Origin: Bacillota bacterium
GTDB lineage: Bacteria; Bacillota_A; Clostridia; DSM-8532
Direction: 5' to 3'
Length of the DNA stretch: 20,446 nucleotides
Assembly (NCBI GenBank): GCA_023424865.1
Contig: JAFADM010000233.1
Location: 1 to 20,446 of the forward strand
In this document: piece by piece, positions 7,835-14,373 of the stretch
How the letters are laid out: each line of letters begins with the position of its first letter
Position numbering within the stretch: the stretch's first letter is position 1
Position numbers and translations under genes: made by a program
Notes under the pieces: model-generated
The model's database searches: none
What the model was told of the DNA's origin: nothing
Seen by the model: the letters and a program-made list of their open reading frames with translations, nothing else

Positions 7835-7849
7835 AGCAAGGAGGCAACT

Positions 7850-9076
7850 ATGCTGCTTACTGCAAAGCATCTCATTACCGGCGACGGACGGACCGTGCTA
7901 TGTAACGCCGCATTGCTTGTAGTGGATGGACGTATTGCTGATTTGGGATTAGTTACGGAGCTTCAGGCCCGTTATCCCAATCAGCCGTTGGAGGATCTGG
8001 GAGAAGCAACACTCCTGCCCGGTCTTATCGATATGCATGTCCATCTGGGTTACTATTACAGTCAACCGGATGCGGAAAGCTATGACGACTATCTCATCGC
8101 CTGCCATGCTATGGCACACGGCCGTGATGCACTAAAAACAGGCGTCACTACGGTTCGCGATTTGTCCTCACCGCCCGGACTGATGCGCCAGCTTAAGAAG
8201 GCTGCCGAAAAAAATTATGCCCCTCTGCCCCGCCTGTTCCATAGCGGCGCGGGTATCTGCATGAGCGGAGGACACGGCCACGAGGACGGCGTGGAGGAAG
8301 CGGACGGCCCCTGGGCCGTGCGTTCGGCCATTCGCCGTCAAAGGCGGGACGGCGCCGACTGGATTAAGATTCTTACCTCCGGACGGGAGGATATTCCTGA
8401 GTACACCCAGGAGGAGCTGGACGCCGCGGCGGATGAATGCCGCCGCAGGAATATTCCCAGCGCGGTACACGCCGGATTGCAGCCTGCTATTGAAATGTGC
8501 ATCCAAGCGGGGTTTGATACCATCGAGCACGGAACCTTTCTTACGGCTGCCCAGGCAGCCCATATGAAAGAAAAGGGCATTGCCTGGGTTCCCACTATGG
8601 TGGCCTATACCTATTTGTATGAAAAAACAAGGGAAACCTCCTGCGGACATCCCGGAAACTCAGTGTCGGCGCGCGCCGTCCGGGACCGCATTTTCTTCGA
8701 AAAAGCCTACCTTTCCTACAAGGAGAATTTCAAGAAATTATACGACACCGGTGTAACCGTACTGGCAGGCAGCGATATGGTGCTGCTTGGCGCGCCGGTC
8801 ACCCCCATCCCCAGGGAATTGGAGCTTATGGTGGAATATGGCATTACTCCGGTTCAGGCGGTTGCCACGGCAACAAGCGAGCCGGCCCGCGTCCTTGGTA
8901 TCAGTGACGAAGCCGGCGCCCTAAAAAAAGGGTTGGCGGCGGACATTCTTGCAGTTAGAGGCAATGCCGCGGAGGATATTAAAGCCCTCGAATCGGTAAT
9001 AAAGGTATGGCAGAACGGCTGTGTGGTCCACCGGGAACCGGATGGAAAACAGCCTTTTAATAAGGAGGAGCTATGA
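7850..9076 (+). CDS. Prolidase-type amidohydrolase (candidate Xaa-Pro/Xaa-Hyp dipeptidase)
   Basis: A 408-residue cytosolic amidohydrolase-superfamily enzyme. A composite beta-sandwich formed by the two ends flanks a TIM barrel carrying a binuclear metal site: His63 and His65 (DMHVHL), Lys173 (DWIKI, the likely carboxylated bridging lysine), His207 (AVHAG), His227 (IEHGTF) and Asp309 (LAGSD). This pattern is shared by imidazolonepropionase relatives and the Sgx9260-type Xaa-Pro dipeptidases. The latter fit best here because the next gene, overlapping by 4 bases (ATGA), is an M24 Xaa-Pro peptidase. Its role would be cleavage of dipeptides ending in proline or Hyp. AAGGAGG lies 5 bases before the ATG. 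Another N-acyl or cyclic amide substrate remains possible, so the substrate call is moderate although the family is secure. Confidence 0.85.
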   Translation: MLLTAKHLITGDGRTVLCNAALLVVDGRIADLGLVTELQARYPNQPLEDLGEATLLPGLIDMHVHLGYYYSQPDAESYDDYLIACHAMAHGRDALKTGVTTVRDLSSPPGLMRQLKKAAEKNYAPLPRLFHSGAGICMSGGHGHEDGVEEADGPWAVRSAIRRQRRDGADWIKILTSGREDIPEYTQEELDAAADECRRRNIPSAVHAGLQPAIEMCIQAGFDTIEHGTFLTAAQAAHMKEKGIAWVPTMVAYTYLYEKTRETSCGHPGNSVSARAVRDRIFFEKAYLSYKENFKKLYDTGVTVLAGSDMVLLGAPVTPIPRELELMVEYGITPVQAVATATSEPARVLGISDEAGALKKGLAADILAVRGNAAEDIKALESVIKVWQNGCVVHREPDGKQPFNKEEL

Positions 9077-10143
9077 AAGAAAAGCTTTTGGCGTATATGG
9101 ACGCTCATGATATGGACGGATTCTACATTACCCGGAAGGAAAACGTGCGGTTTATCAGCGGTTACACCGGTGACGACAGCACCCTTCTTATCACAAAATC
9201 CGCCTGCTATTTTCTTACGGACCCCCGCTACACCGAGCAGGCAGCGGCGGAATGCCCGGACTTTACAATTGTGAACTGGCGTGAGCTGGCATTAAAACAG
9301 GGGACGGGATATGCTGCGGCATACCTTGCCAAAAAGCACGGCCTGAAAGCGGTGGGTTTTGAGGCATCAAGCATGACCTACGCGGATTACATGGGTTTCA
9401 ACGGAAATATGGAAAATACCCCCATACCAACAACAGGAGTAATTGAAGAGCTGCGAATCTTTAAAACCCCCAGAGAAATTGAGTGCCTGCGTGCAGCCTG
9501 CCAAATTTCCTGCAGGGCTTTTGAACGAATTATAAAGGATATTCGTGTAGGCGTAACAGAGAAGGAGCTGGCTGCCAAGCTTGCGCTTTACATGGTGCAG
9601 GAAGGAGCCGACACTCAGCCCTACGGGAATATTCTTATCTCCGGCGCCCGCACTTCACTTCTTCATGGCATCCCTTCCGCAAAGGCCGTTGAATACGGGG
9701 ATCTGGTACTCATGGACTTTGGCTGCCAATATAAGGGCTACCTTTCGGATATGACCCGTACTGTGGTCGTCGGAACTCCCACTCAAAAACAGCGTGAAGT
9801 GTACGCACTGGAAAAACGGATGCTGGAAGACAGTCTCGACGCCATGAAGCCAGGAGCTAAAATGAGTGAGGTATATGCCGCTTCCATAAAAGCCATCGAA
9901 GGCACCGAATATTTCCCCTACCACTATACGGGCATTGGACATGGCATCGGTCTTTTTGTCCACGAACCACCCTTTATGGGACCTGGCAGGGAGGAGCTGC
10001 TTATAGCAGGAAGCGTACGCACCATCGAGCCCGGTCTGTACATTCCGGGCTGGGGAGGTGTACGCATAGAGGATCAGGTATTGATTACCGAAAACGGTTA
10101 CGAAAACATGATATCGGTTACCCATGATTTGATTGAGCTGTAA
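9073..10143 (+). CDS. M24 Xaa-Pro peptidase (PepQ/YpdF-like)
   Basis: A 356-residue cytosolic metallopeptidase with a short creatinase-type N-terminal domain (1-about 125) and a pita-bread catalytic domain. All five metal ligands are visible: Asp215 (LMDFGC), Asp226 (LSDMTRT), His290 (GIGHGIG), Glu319 (TIEPGLY) and Glu333 (RIEDQVL). His297 (VHEPP) matches the second catalytic histidine. The length fits short Xaa-Pro dipeptidases/aminopeptidases of Firmicutes. Its ATG overlaps the amidohydrolase stop (ATGA), with GGAGG upstream, so translation is coupled. It should act on the same proline- or Hyp-containing peptides. Sequence alone does not settle dipeptidase versus aminopeptidase activity. 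It converges on the regulator gene, with only 54 bases between the stops and no strong terminator seen. Confidence 0.9.
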   Translation: MKEKLLAYMDAHDMDGFYITRKENVRFISGYTGDDSTLLITKSACYFLTDPRYTEQAAAECPDFTIVNWRELALKQGTGYAAAYLAKKHGLKAVGFEASSMTYADYMGFNGNMENTPIPTTGVIEELRIFKTPREIECLRAACQISCRAFERIIKDIRVGVTEKELAAKLALYMVQEGADTQPYGNILISGARTSLLHGIPSAKAVEYGDLVLMDFGCQYKGYLSDMTRTVVVGTPTQKQREVYALEKRMLEDSLDAMKPGAKMSEVYAASIKAIEGTEYFPYHYTGIGHGIGLFVHEPPFMGPGREELLIAGSVRTIEPGLYIPGWGGVRIEDQVLITENGYENMISVTHDLIEL

Positions 10144-10197
10144 AGGCTTCCAAGCCCAACTCACGGCAGCCTCGCCCCTGGCGGGTCTGTCACGGGT

Positions 10198-10800
10198 TCA
10201 GGGCTGCATGGCGTTATGGTCCGGCTCATTTGTAATAAACGGGTTAGGGTAGTTCAGCGCCAGAATTTTTGCAATTTTATTTGAGCGGTTAGTCCAGTTG
10301 TGAGCTTCCGAGGAGTGGATCTGCATGCTGTCTCCAGGATACAGGGTGTACTGATCGTCGCCCACACAAACCGTGACCACTCCCTCCAGCACAAAGATGA
10401 ACTCCTCACCGTTATGACTGTACATTTCCAGTACATCCTCGCTGTTGGCGTAGGGCATAAGCTGGTAAATGCGGGGAAGCATTTGAAAGCCGTTTACATC
10501 CTTACTCAGGATGAACTGAATAATTTGAGGGCTGATCTGATCGTAGGGTCTGTCAAAGCTGTGTACCACGGGGTCATTTGTGGCATTGGCCTCTTCCGCA
10601 GTGAAGAAGCTTGTAAGGGTGACGCCAAGAATTTCCGCCAGTTTTGACAGCGAATCAATGGCAATTGTGGACATGCCCCGCTCCAGCTGGGATAAAAAGC
10701 CGACCGAGAGACCTGTCTCATCGCTGAGCTGTTTCAAGGTGTACTTCTTACCGGTTCTCAACTGCTTAATTCTGGAACCGATGGCTGCATTTCGATCCAT
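10198..10800 (-). CDS. XRE-family HTH regulator with C-terminal cupin sensor
   Basis: A 200-residue DNA-binding protein. Residues 8-65 form an XRE helix-turn-helix (LKQLSDETGLSVGFLSQLERG). Residues about 118-185 form a cupin_2 barrel (EMYSHNGEEFIFVLEGVVTV, then YPGDSMQIHSSEAHNW), which in relatives such as PuuR binds a small ligand. AGGAGG lies 7 bases before the ATG, and a TTGACA/TACACT promoter precedes it. It sits between the peptidase unit and the epimerase operon, both of which carry ATTTCA-N6-TGAAAT at their promoters, so it is the natural candidate for the local regulator. The ligand could be Hyp, proline or a downstream intermediate (inference). Repressor versus activator cannot be told from sequence; operator placement suggests repression at the peptidase promoters. 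Confidence 0.92.
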   Translation of the reverse strand: MDRNAAIGSRIKQLRTGKKYTLKQLSDETGLSVGFLSQLERGMSTIAIDSLSKLAEILGVTLTSFFTAEEANATNDPVVHSFDRPYDQISPQIIQFILSKDVNGFQMLPRIYQLMPYANSEDVLEMYSHNGEEFIFVLEGVVTVCVGDDQYTLYPGDSMQIHSSEAHNWTNRSNKIAKILALNYPNPFITNEPDHNAMQP

Positions 10801-10856
10801 AGTTTTGCCTCCTTTTCGGGCCGCAGGACGCCCATCGGGCCCTGTGACACATACAA

Positions 10857-10885
10857 AGTGTAACCAACGCTGATTTCTTTGTCAA
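10857..10885 (-). promoter_or_regulatory. Sigma-A-type promoter of the XRE-cupin regulator gene
   Basis: On the minus strand, consensus TTGACA (10885-10880), a 17-base spacer and TACACT (10862-10857). The leader to ATG 10800 is about 50 bases. No TTCA-N6-TGAA copy lies in this promoter. An unrelated inverted repeat ATACCT-7-AGGTAT (10901-10919) lies upstream of the -35. Confidence 0.65.
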
Positions 10886-11012
10886 CAGTCCCCCCGGCCC
10901 ATACCTTTGGATTAGGTATTCTGCGGAACGTTATCTATCCAGGTGAATATCCGTTATAAAAACATCGCTATTATAAACAAAAACCTTATCTTTATTCACA
11001 AAAAAATAATTA

Positions 11013-11030
11013 ATTTCATATTTGTGAAAT
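11013..11030. promoter_or_regulatory. Candidate operator ATTTCA-N6-TGAAAT upstream of the epimerase operon
   Basis: ATTTCATATTTGTGAAAT has the same 6-base arms and spacing as the site at 7508-7525; only the middle six bases differ. It ends 7 bases before the -35 hexamer TTGACT, so a bound protein could activate, or repress by blocking the -35. A wider repeat, TTCACAAA (10995-11002) with TTTGTGAA (11021-11028), overlaps it. Confidence 0.65.
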
Positions 11031-11037
11031 CTATCTA

Positions 11038-11067
11038 TTGACTTTGCCTTATAAGGAATAGTACGAT
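11038..11067 (+). promoter_or_regulatory. Candidate promoter of the epimerase-dehydrogenase operon
   Basis: TTGACT (11038-11043), an 18-base spacer and TACGAT (11062-11067). The -10 is weak, consistent with a promoter needing an activator. The spacer contains a perfect 10-base palindrome, CCTTATAAGG (11047-11056). The ribosome-binding site GGAAGGGAG and ATG 11096 follow about 25 bases downstream. Confidence 0.5.
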
Positions 11068-11095
11068 GAACATGGTATAAGGAAGGGAGAAAACC

Positions 11096-12112
11096 ATGCG
11101 GATACGAAGAACTTTTCATACCATCGATACACATACGGGCGGCGAGCCCACCCGTACTGTGGTAGGAGGAATGCCGGTTATTCCCGGCGCCACCATGAAG
11201 GATAAAATGCTGTACATGATGGGAGAAGGCGATTGGCTTCGACAGCTTCTGGTCTTTGAACCCCGGGGCAATGAGGTTATGAGTGGAACGCTCATCACAC
11301 CCCCCTGCCGTCCCGATGCTGATTTGGGAGTCCTTTATTTCGAGGTTGGCGGCTGGATGCCTATGTGCGGCCATGACACCATCGGTGTGGCCACCGCGCT
11401 GGTTGAAAGCGGCATGGTACCGGTGACGGAGCCTGTTACGGAGATAGCCCTGGATACCGCTGCCGGCCTTGTACGGGTAAGCGTGGATGTGGAAGAGGGT
11501 ATAGCCAAAAGGGTGACCTTTATTAATGCTCCTGCCTTTATGCTGGCAGAAAATGCGGTGGTTAAAACCGGCGAATGGGGAGATATCTCCCTGGACATCG
11601 CCTACGGCGGCAATATTTATGCCATTCTCCCCGCCGCTTCACTGGGGCTGGACATTAAGCCGGAAAACGCTTCTGAAATTGTTGCCAAAGGCAATCGCCT
11701 TAAAAAGGCTATTAATACACAAATCACCGTGGCTCATCCCGAGCTTCCCTTTATGAACCAGGTTACCCATGTGGAATTTTTTCAAAACGCTGAAACAAAG
11801 GAAGACGGCCTTCACAGAGTACGTAATGCGGTAGTCATTCCGCCGGGGGCTATTGATCGTTCTCCATGCGGTACGGGCACCTCCGCCAAACTGGCCGTAC
11901 TGGCCGCAAAGGGTCATATAAAGCCCGGCGGGGCCTTTATTCACGAAAGTATCATCGGCAGCGAGTTCGTGTGCCGTTATGTGACGGATACCACTGTCGC
12001 CGGTAAGCCTGCCGTAGTACCCCAGGTCACCGGCAGCGCATGGGTTACCGGTATACACACCTTTATGCTTGACCCCGAAGATCCCTTTCCAAGAGGATTT
12101 GAGCTGAAATAA
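11096..12112 (+). CDS. Proline racemase family: 4-hydroxyproline 2-epimerase or proline racemase
   Basis: The 338-residue protein is a full-length proline racemase family member. Both catalytic cysteines are present: Cys91 in MCGHDTIG and Cys258 in DRSPCGTGTSAKLA. They lie close to Cys91 and Cys256 of the clostridial proline racemase. Two cysteines mean a racemase/epimerase and argue against trans-3-hydroxyproline dehydratase, which has Thr in place of one. The enzyme would interconvert trans-4-hydroxy-L-proline and cis-4-hydroxy-D-proline without cofactor. I favour Hyp over proline because a D-amino-acid dehydrogenase complex and a DapA-like enzyme follow, as in the known aerobic Hyp route, and no D-proline reductase genes are present. 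A GGAAGGGAG ribosome-binding site lies 6 bases before the ATG. First gene of a seven-gene plus-strand run. Confidence 0.85.
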   Translation: MRIRRTFHTIDTHTGGEPTRTVVGGMPVIPGATMKDKMLYMMGEGDWLRQLLVFEPRGNEVMSGTLITPPCRPDADLGVLYFEVGGWMPMCGHDTIGVATALVESGMVPVTEPVTEIALDTAAGLVRVSVDVEEGIAKRVTFINAPAFMLAENAVVKTGEWGDISLDIAYGGNIYAILPAASLGLDIKPENASEIVAKGNRLKKAINTQITVAHPELPFMNQVTHVEFFQNAETKEDGLHRVRNAVVIPPGAIDRSPCGTGTSAKLAVLAAKGHIKPGGAFIHESIIGSEFVCRYVTDTTVAGKPAVVPQVTGSAWVTGIHTFMLDPEDPFPRGFELK

Positions 12113-12133
12113 CTCCATCAGGAGGATTAATTC

Positions 12134-12463
12134 ATGGAAATGCGTGTTTTGAACCATCCCATCCTCGGCAGCAGCGGGGATAAGGAAATGGTGGAGATTA
12201 TAGTGGACGGCAGGCAGCTAAAGGCTGTCAAAGGCGAAATGATTGCCGCCACCCTCATCGCCCACGGTATACGAACTCACAGGCATACTGCCAAAAGCGG
12301 CCAGCCGCGAGGTATCTACTGCGGCATCGGGCAGTGCACCGATTGTGTCATGGTGGTAAACGGCAAGCCCAATGTACGTACCTGCATCACTCCGGTTGAA
12401 GCCGGAATGGTTATAGAAACACAGGAAGGCTATGGAAAGCGGGGTGGGACCAATGAGACATGA
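12134..12463 (+). CDS. Small (2Fe-2S) ferredoxin-like subunit of a D-amino-acid dehydrogenase complex (HcnA-like)
   Basis: A 109-residue protein with a ferredoxin-type [2Fe-2S] fold. The ligands are Cys63, Cys68, Cys71 and Cys84 (YCGIGQCTDC, then VRTC). The N-terminus MEMRVLNHPILG is typical of small subunits of hydrogen-cyanide-synthase-like and Hyp/proline dehydrogenase complexes. It would pass electrons from the FAD subunits to an acceptor. AGGAGG lies 8 bases before the ATG. The end of the gene overlaps the start of the next by 11 bases, which supports coupled translation and one complex. The final acceptor in an anaerobe is not evident from this window. Confidence 0.85.
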   Translation: MEMRVLNHPILGSSGDKEMVEIIVDGRQLKAVKGEMIAATLIAHGIRTHRHTAKSGQPRGIYCGIGQCTDCVMVVNGKPNVRTCITPVEAGMVIETQEGYGKRGGTNET

Positions 12464-13544
12464 GACAGTGATTATCGGCGGAGGTCCCGCAGGACTGGCT
12501 GCAGCCATTGAAGCTGCCAAATACGGCACCCGGGTGCTCGTCATCGATGAAAACAAGAGGCCAGGCGGTCAGCTTTTCAAGCAGATTCACAAATTCTTCG
12601 GTTCCAGTGCCCATAACGCGGGCATTCGGGGCATTGATATCGGCCTTCGCCTTTTGGAGGATACGGAAAAAAGCGGCGTGGAGGTGTGGCTGGACAGCTC
12701 TGCCGTTGGTATCTTTAAGGATGGTCGGGTAGCTGTTTTAAAAAACGGGGAAACCCAGGTGGTGGAGGCGGATCGCATTCTCATTTGTACCGGTGCCTCC
12801 GAAAATGCTCTTCGCTTCCCCGGCTGGACCTTGCCAGGGGTTATGGGTGCGGGTGCCGCTCAAACCATGATAAATGTAAACAGGGTGCTGCCCGGCAAAC
12901 GCATCCTCATGGTGGGCAGCGGAAATGTAGGCGTCATCGTTGCTTATCAACTGCTTCAAGCGGGAGCTCAGGTGGCAGGCGTCGTGGAAGGCATGCCCAG
13001 GGTGGGCGCTTATGGCGTCCATGCTGCCAAAATACGCCGGGCAGGCGTCCCCTTCTATCTTGGCCACACCATCGCCCGGGTGGAGGGTGATGGCCGGGTT
13101 GAACGTGCCGTCATTGCCGAGTTTAAAGATGGAAAAATCGTCCCGGGTACGGAGAAATCCGTCGAAGTGGACGCCGTCTGCATCGCTGTAGGTTTAAGGC
13201 CTCTTACGGAGCTTGCCTGGATGTCCGGTATAAAGCATGAGTTTATACCGGAGCTGGGAGGCTGGATGCCCCTTCATAATGCTAATATGGAGAGCAGTAT
13301 CCCCGGCATTTATGTCGCCGGAGACACCGCAGGGGTAGAGGAGGCCAATACGGCAATGGATGAAGGACGTTTGGCGGGTGTCGCCATCGCTCACAGCCTG
13401 GGGCATCTTTCAGATGAACAGGCCGAGAAGGACAAGGCCGTCATCCGGGATCGTTTAACCGCTCTGAGGCAGGGTCCCTTCGGCCAGAAACGTCTCAACG
13501 CCAAAAACCGAGTCATTGAGAGGGGGACACACGAACTTGGATAA
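12453..13544 (+). CDS. FAD/NAD(P)-binding oxidoreductase subunit, HcnB-like (D-hydroxyproline dehydrogenase alpha type)
   Basis: 363 residues from ATG 12453, chosen because GGGGTGG lies just upstream and the dinucleotide-binding fold then starts at residue 6 (VIIGGGPAGLAAAIE). A GTG-type start 21 bases earlier is possible. A second Rossmann motif lies near residue 155 (ILMVGSGNVGVIVAY). The C-terminal FAD contact is GIYVAGDTAGVEEANTAMDEG. This two-dinucleotide-domain subunit pairs with a DAO-type subunit in HcnABC and in multimeric dehydrogenases for L-proline or D-Hyp. Here it lies between the [2Fe-2S] protein and the ferredoxin-like protein, with overlaps on both sides. Whether the second site binds NAD(H), FMN or nothing is open; NAD(H) would explain how an anaerobe reoxidises the complex. 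Confidence 0.85.
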   Translation: MRHETVIIGGGPAGLAAAIEAAKYGTRVLVIDENKRPGGQLFKQIHKFFGSSAHNAGIRGIDIGLRLLEDTEKSGVEVWLDSSAVGIFKDGRVAVLKNGETQVVEADRILICTGASENALRFPGWTLPGVMGAGAAQTMINVNRVLPGKRILMVGSGNVGVIVAYQLLQAGAQVAGVVEGMPRVGAYGVHAAKIRRAGVPFYLGHTIARVEGDGRVERAVIAEFKDGKIVPGTEKSVEVDAVCIAVGLRPLTELAWMSGIKHEFIPELGGWMPLHNANMESSIPGIYVAGDTAGVEEANTAMDEGRLAGVAIAHSLGHLSDEQAEKDKAVIRDRLTALRQGPFGQKRLNAKNRVIERGTHELG

Positions 13545-14373
13545 TGGAATTCTTTTGGACGGATTCCCCAGTATGGAGGAAATCCAGACAGCCAACGGCT
13601 GGCCCGGTGAAGAGAGGTTTGCAAGGGGGCCGGTAGCTATTGTGGAATGTGTGCAGGAAATTCCCTGCAATCCCTGCCAGGGGGCTTGTCCCACAGGCGC
13701 TATCCGGGTGGGAGAGCCCATTACCAACACCCCCCGGGTAAATTATGACTCCTGCACCGGCTGCGGATTGTGTATTGCCGCCTGCTCGGGCCTTGCCATT
13801 TTTGTCGTGGATAAAACCTACAGTGAAACAGAGGGAACCGTCAGCTTCCCCTTTGAATACCTGCCTCTGCCTGAAAAGGGAAGCCGGGTTGAGGCCCTTA
13901 GCAGGGGTGGTGACTATGTGTGCGAGGGCACTGTGGTACGTGTTGTCAATGGAAAGCGCAATGACCACACACCCGTTGTAACCGTGGCCGTCCCCAAGGA
14001 GCATACCGATACCATCCGAACCATTCGCAGACTGAATCTTTCCGAAGAAGCATCGGCTTTTTCGCAAGCTGATGAGAATACAACCTTGGACGACAATGTG
14101 ATTGTCTGCCGCTGCGAGGAGGTCACTGCGGGAGATATCCGCCGGGCTATCCGGGAATTCGGAGGCACCAGTGTTACGGAGGTTAAGCGCCGGGCACGCT
14201 GCGGCATGGGACTATGCCAGGGAAAAACCTGCGGACGGCTGGTTACACGTATTATCCAGGAAGAGCTGGGCACAGGTGCCGATGTACTCCGGCCGTCTAC
14301 GGACCGCCCTCCGGTACGCCCTGTAACCTTCGGAGAGCTGGCCGGCAGCGGAAAGGCGGACTGTGATGCTTAA
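13537..14373 (+). CDS. 4Fe-4S ferredoxin fused to a BFD-like [2Fe-2S] domain, dehydrogenase subunit
   Basis: About 278 residues from TTG 13537. That start has AGAGGGGG about 10 bases upstream and overlaps the previous stop by 8 bases; the only nearby in-frame ATG (13573) lacks a ribosome-binding site, and a TTG at 13516 is a poorer option. Residues 38-83 hold two 4Fe-4S motifs: Cys38, 44, 47, 51 (CNPCQGACP) and Cys73, 76, 79, 83 (CTGCGLCIAAC). Residues 187-240 form a BFD-like [2Fe-2S] domain with Cys191, Cys193, Cys222 and Cys227. The protein can wire three clusters in one chain and probably links the FAD subunits to a cellular electron carrier. Its end overlaps the next gene by 8 bases. BFD-like domains are common in Hyp/proline dehydrogenase and HcnB-type complexes, often fused to the alpha subunit; here the domain is on the ferredoxin. 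Confidence 0.8.
   Translation: MDNGILLDGFPSMEEIQTANGWPGEERFARGPVAIVECVQEIPCNPCQGACPTGAIRVGEPITNTPRVNYDSCTGCGLCIAACSGLAIFVVDKTYSETEGTVSFPFEYLPLPEKGSRVEALSRGGDYVCEGTVVRVVNGKRNDHTPVVTVAVPKEHTDTIRTIRRLNLSEEASAFSQADENTTLDDNVIVCRCEEVTAGDIRRAIREFGGTSVTEVKRRARCGMGLCQGKTCGRLVTRIIQEELGTGADVLRPSTDRPPVRPVTFGELAGSGKADCDA

Larger units (their letters stand above)
7208..7849. other. Divergent control region between peptidase units
   Basis: An AT-rich 642-base gap with no credible gene. It contains a minus-strand promoter and palindrome (7270-7321), a plus-strand promoter with two copies of the TTCA-N6-TGAA motif (7503-7556), and two stem-loops on the plus-strand leader (7605-7634 and 7796-7834). Also present are an inverted repeat GGTAAAG-16-CTTTACC (7366-7395) and a lone perfect TATAAT at 7742-7747 without a recognisable -35. 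If the promoter at 7503 is used, the leader of the amidohydrolase mRNA is about 310 bases; if the TATAAT at 7742 is used, it is about 95. A reading frame from 7659 to 7922 runs out of the leader into the next gene in another frame and looks like chance. Confidence 0.6.

Noticed and set aside
7659..7922. An 87-codon frame across the leader and the start of the amidohydrolase
   Set aside because: No ribosome-binding site, no recognisable domain, and it overlaps the well-supported gene at 7850 in another frame.
10144..10197. Terminator between the convergent peptidase and regulator genes
   Set aside because: Only a CGCC-3-GGCG stem was found, with no T tract on either side.
11096..12112. trans-3-hydroxy-L-proline dehydratase
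   Set aside because: That subfamily has Thr in place of one catalytic Cys; here both Cys91 and Cys258 are present.
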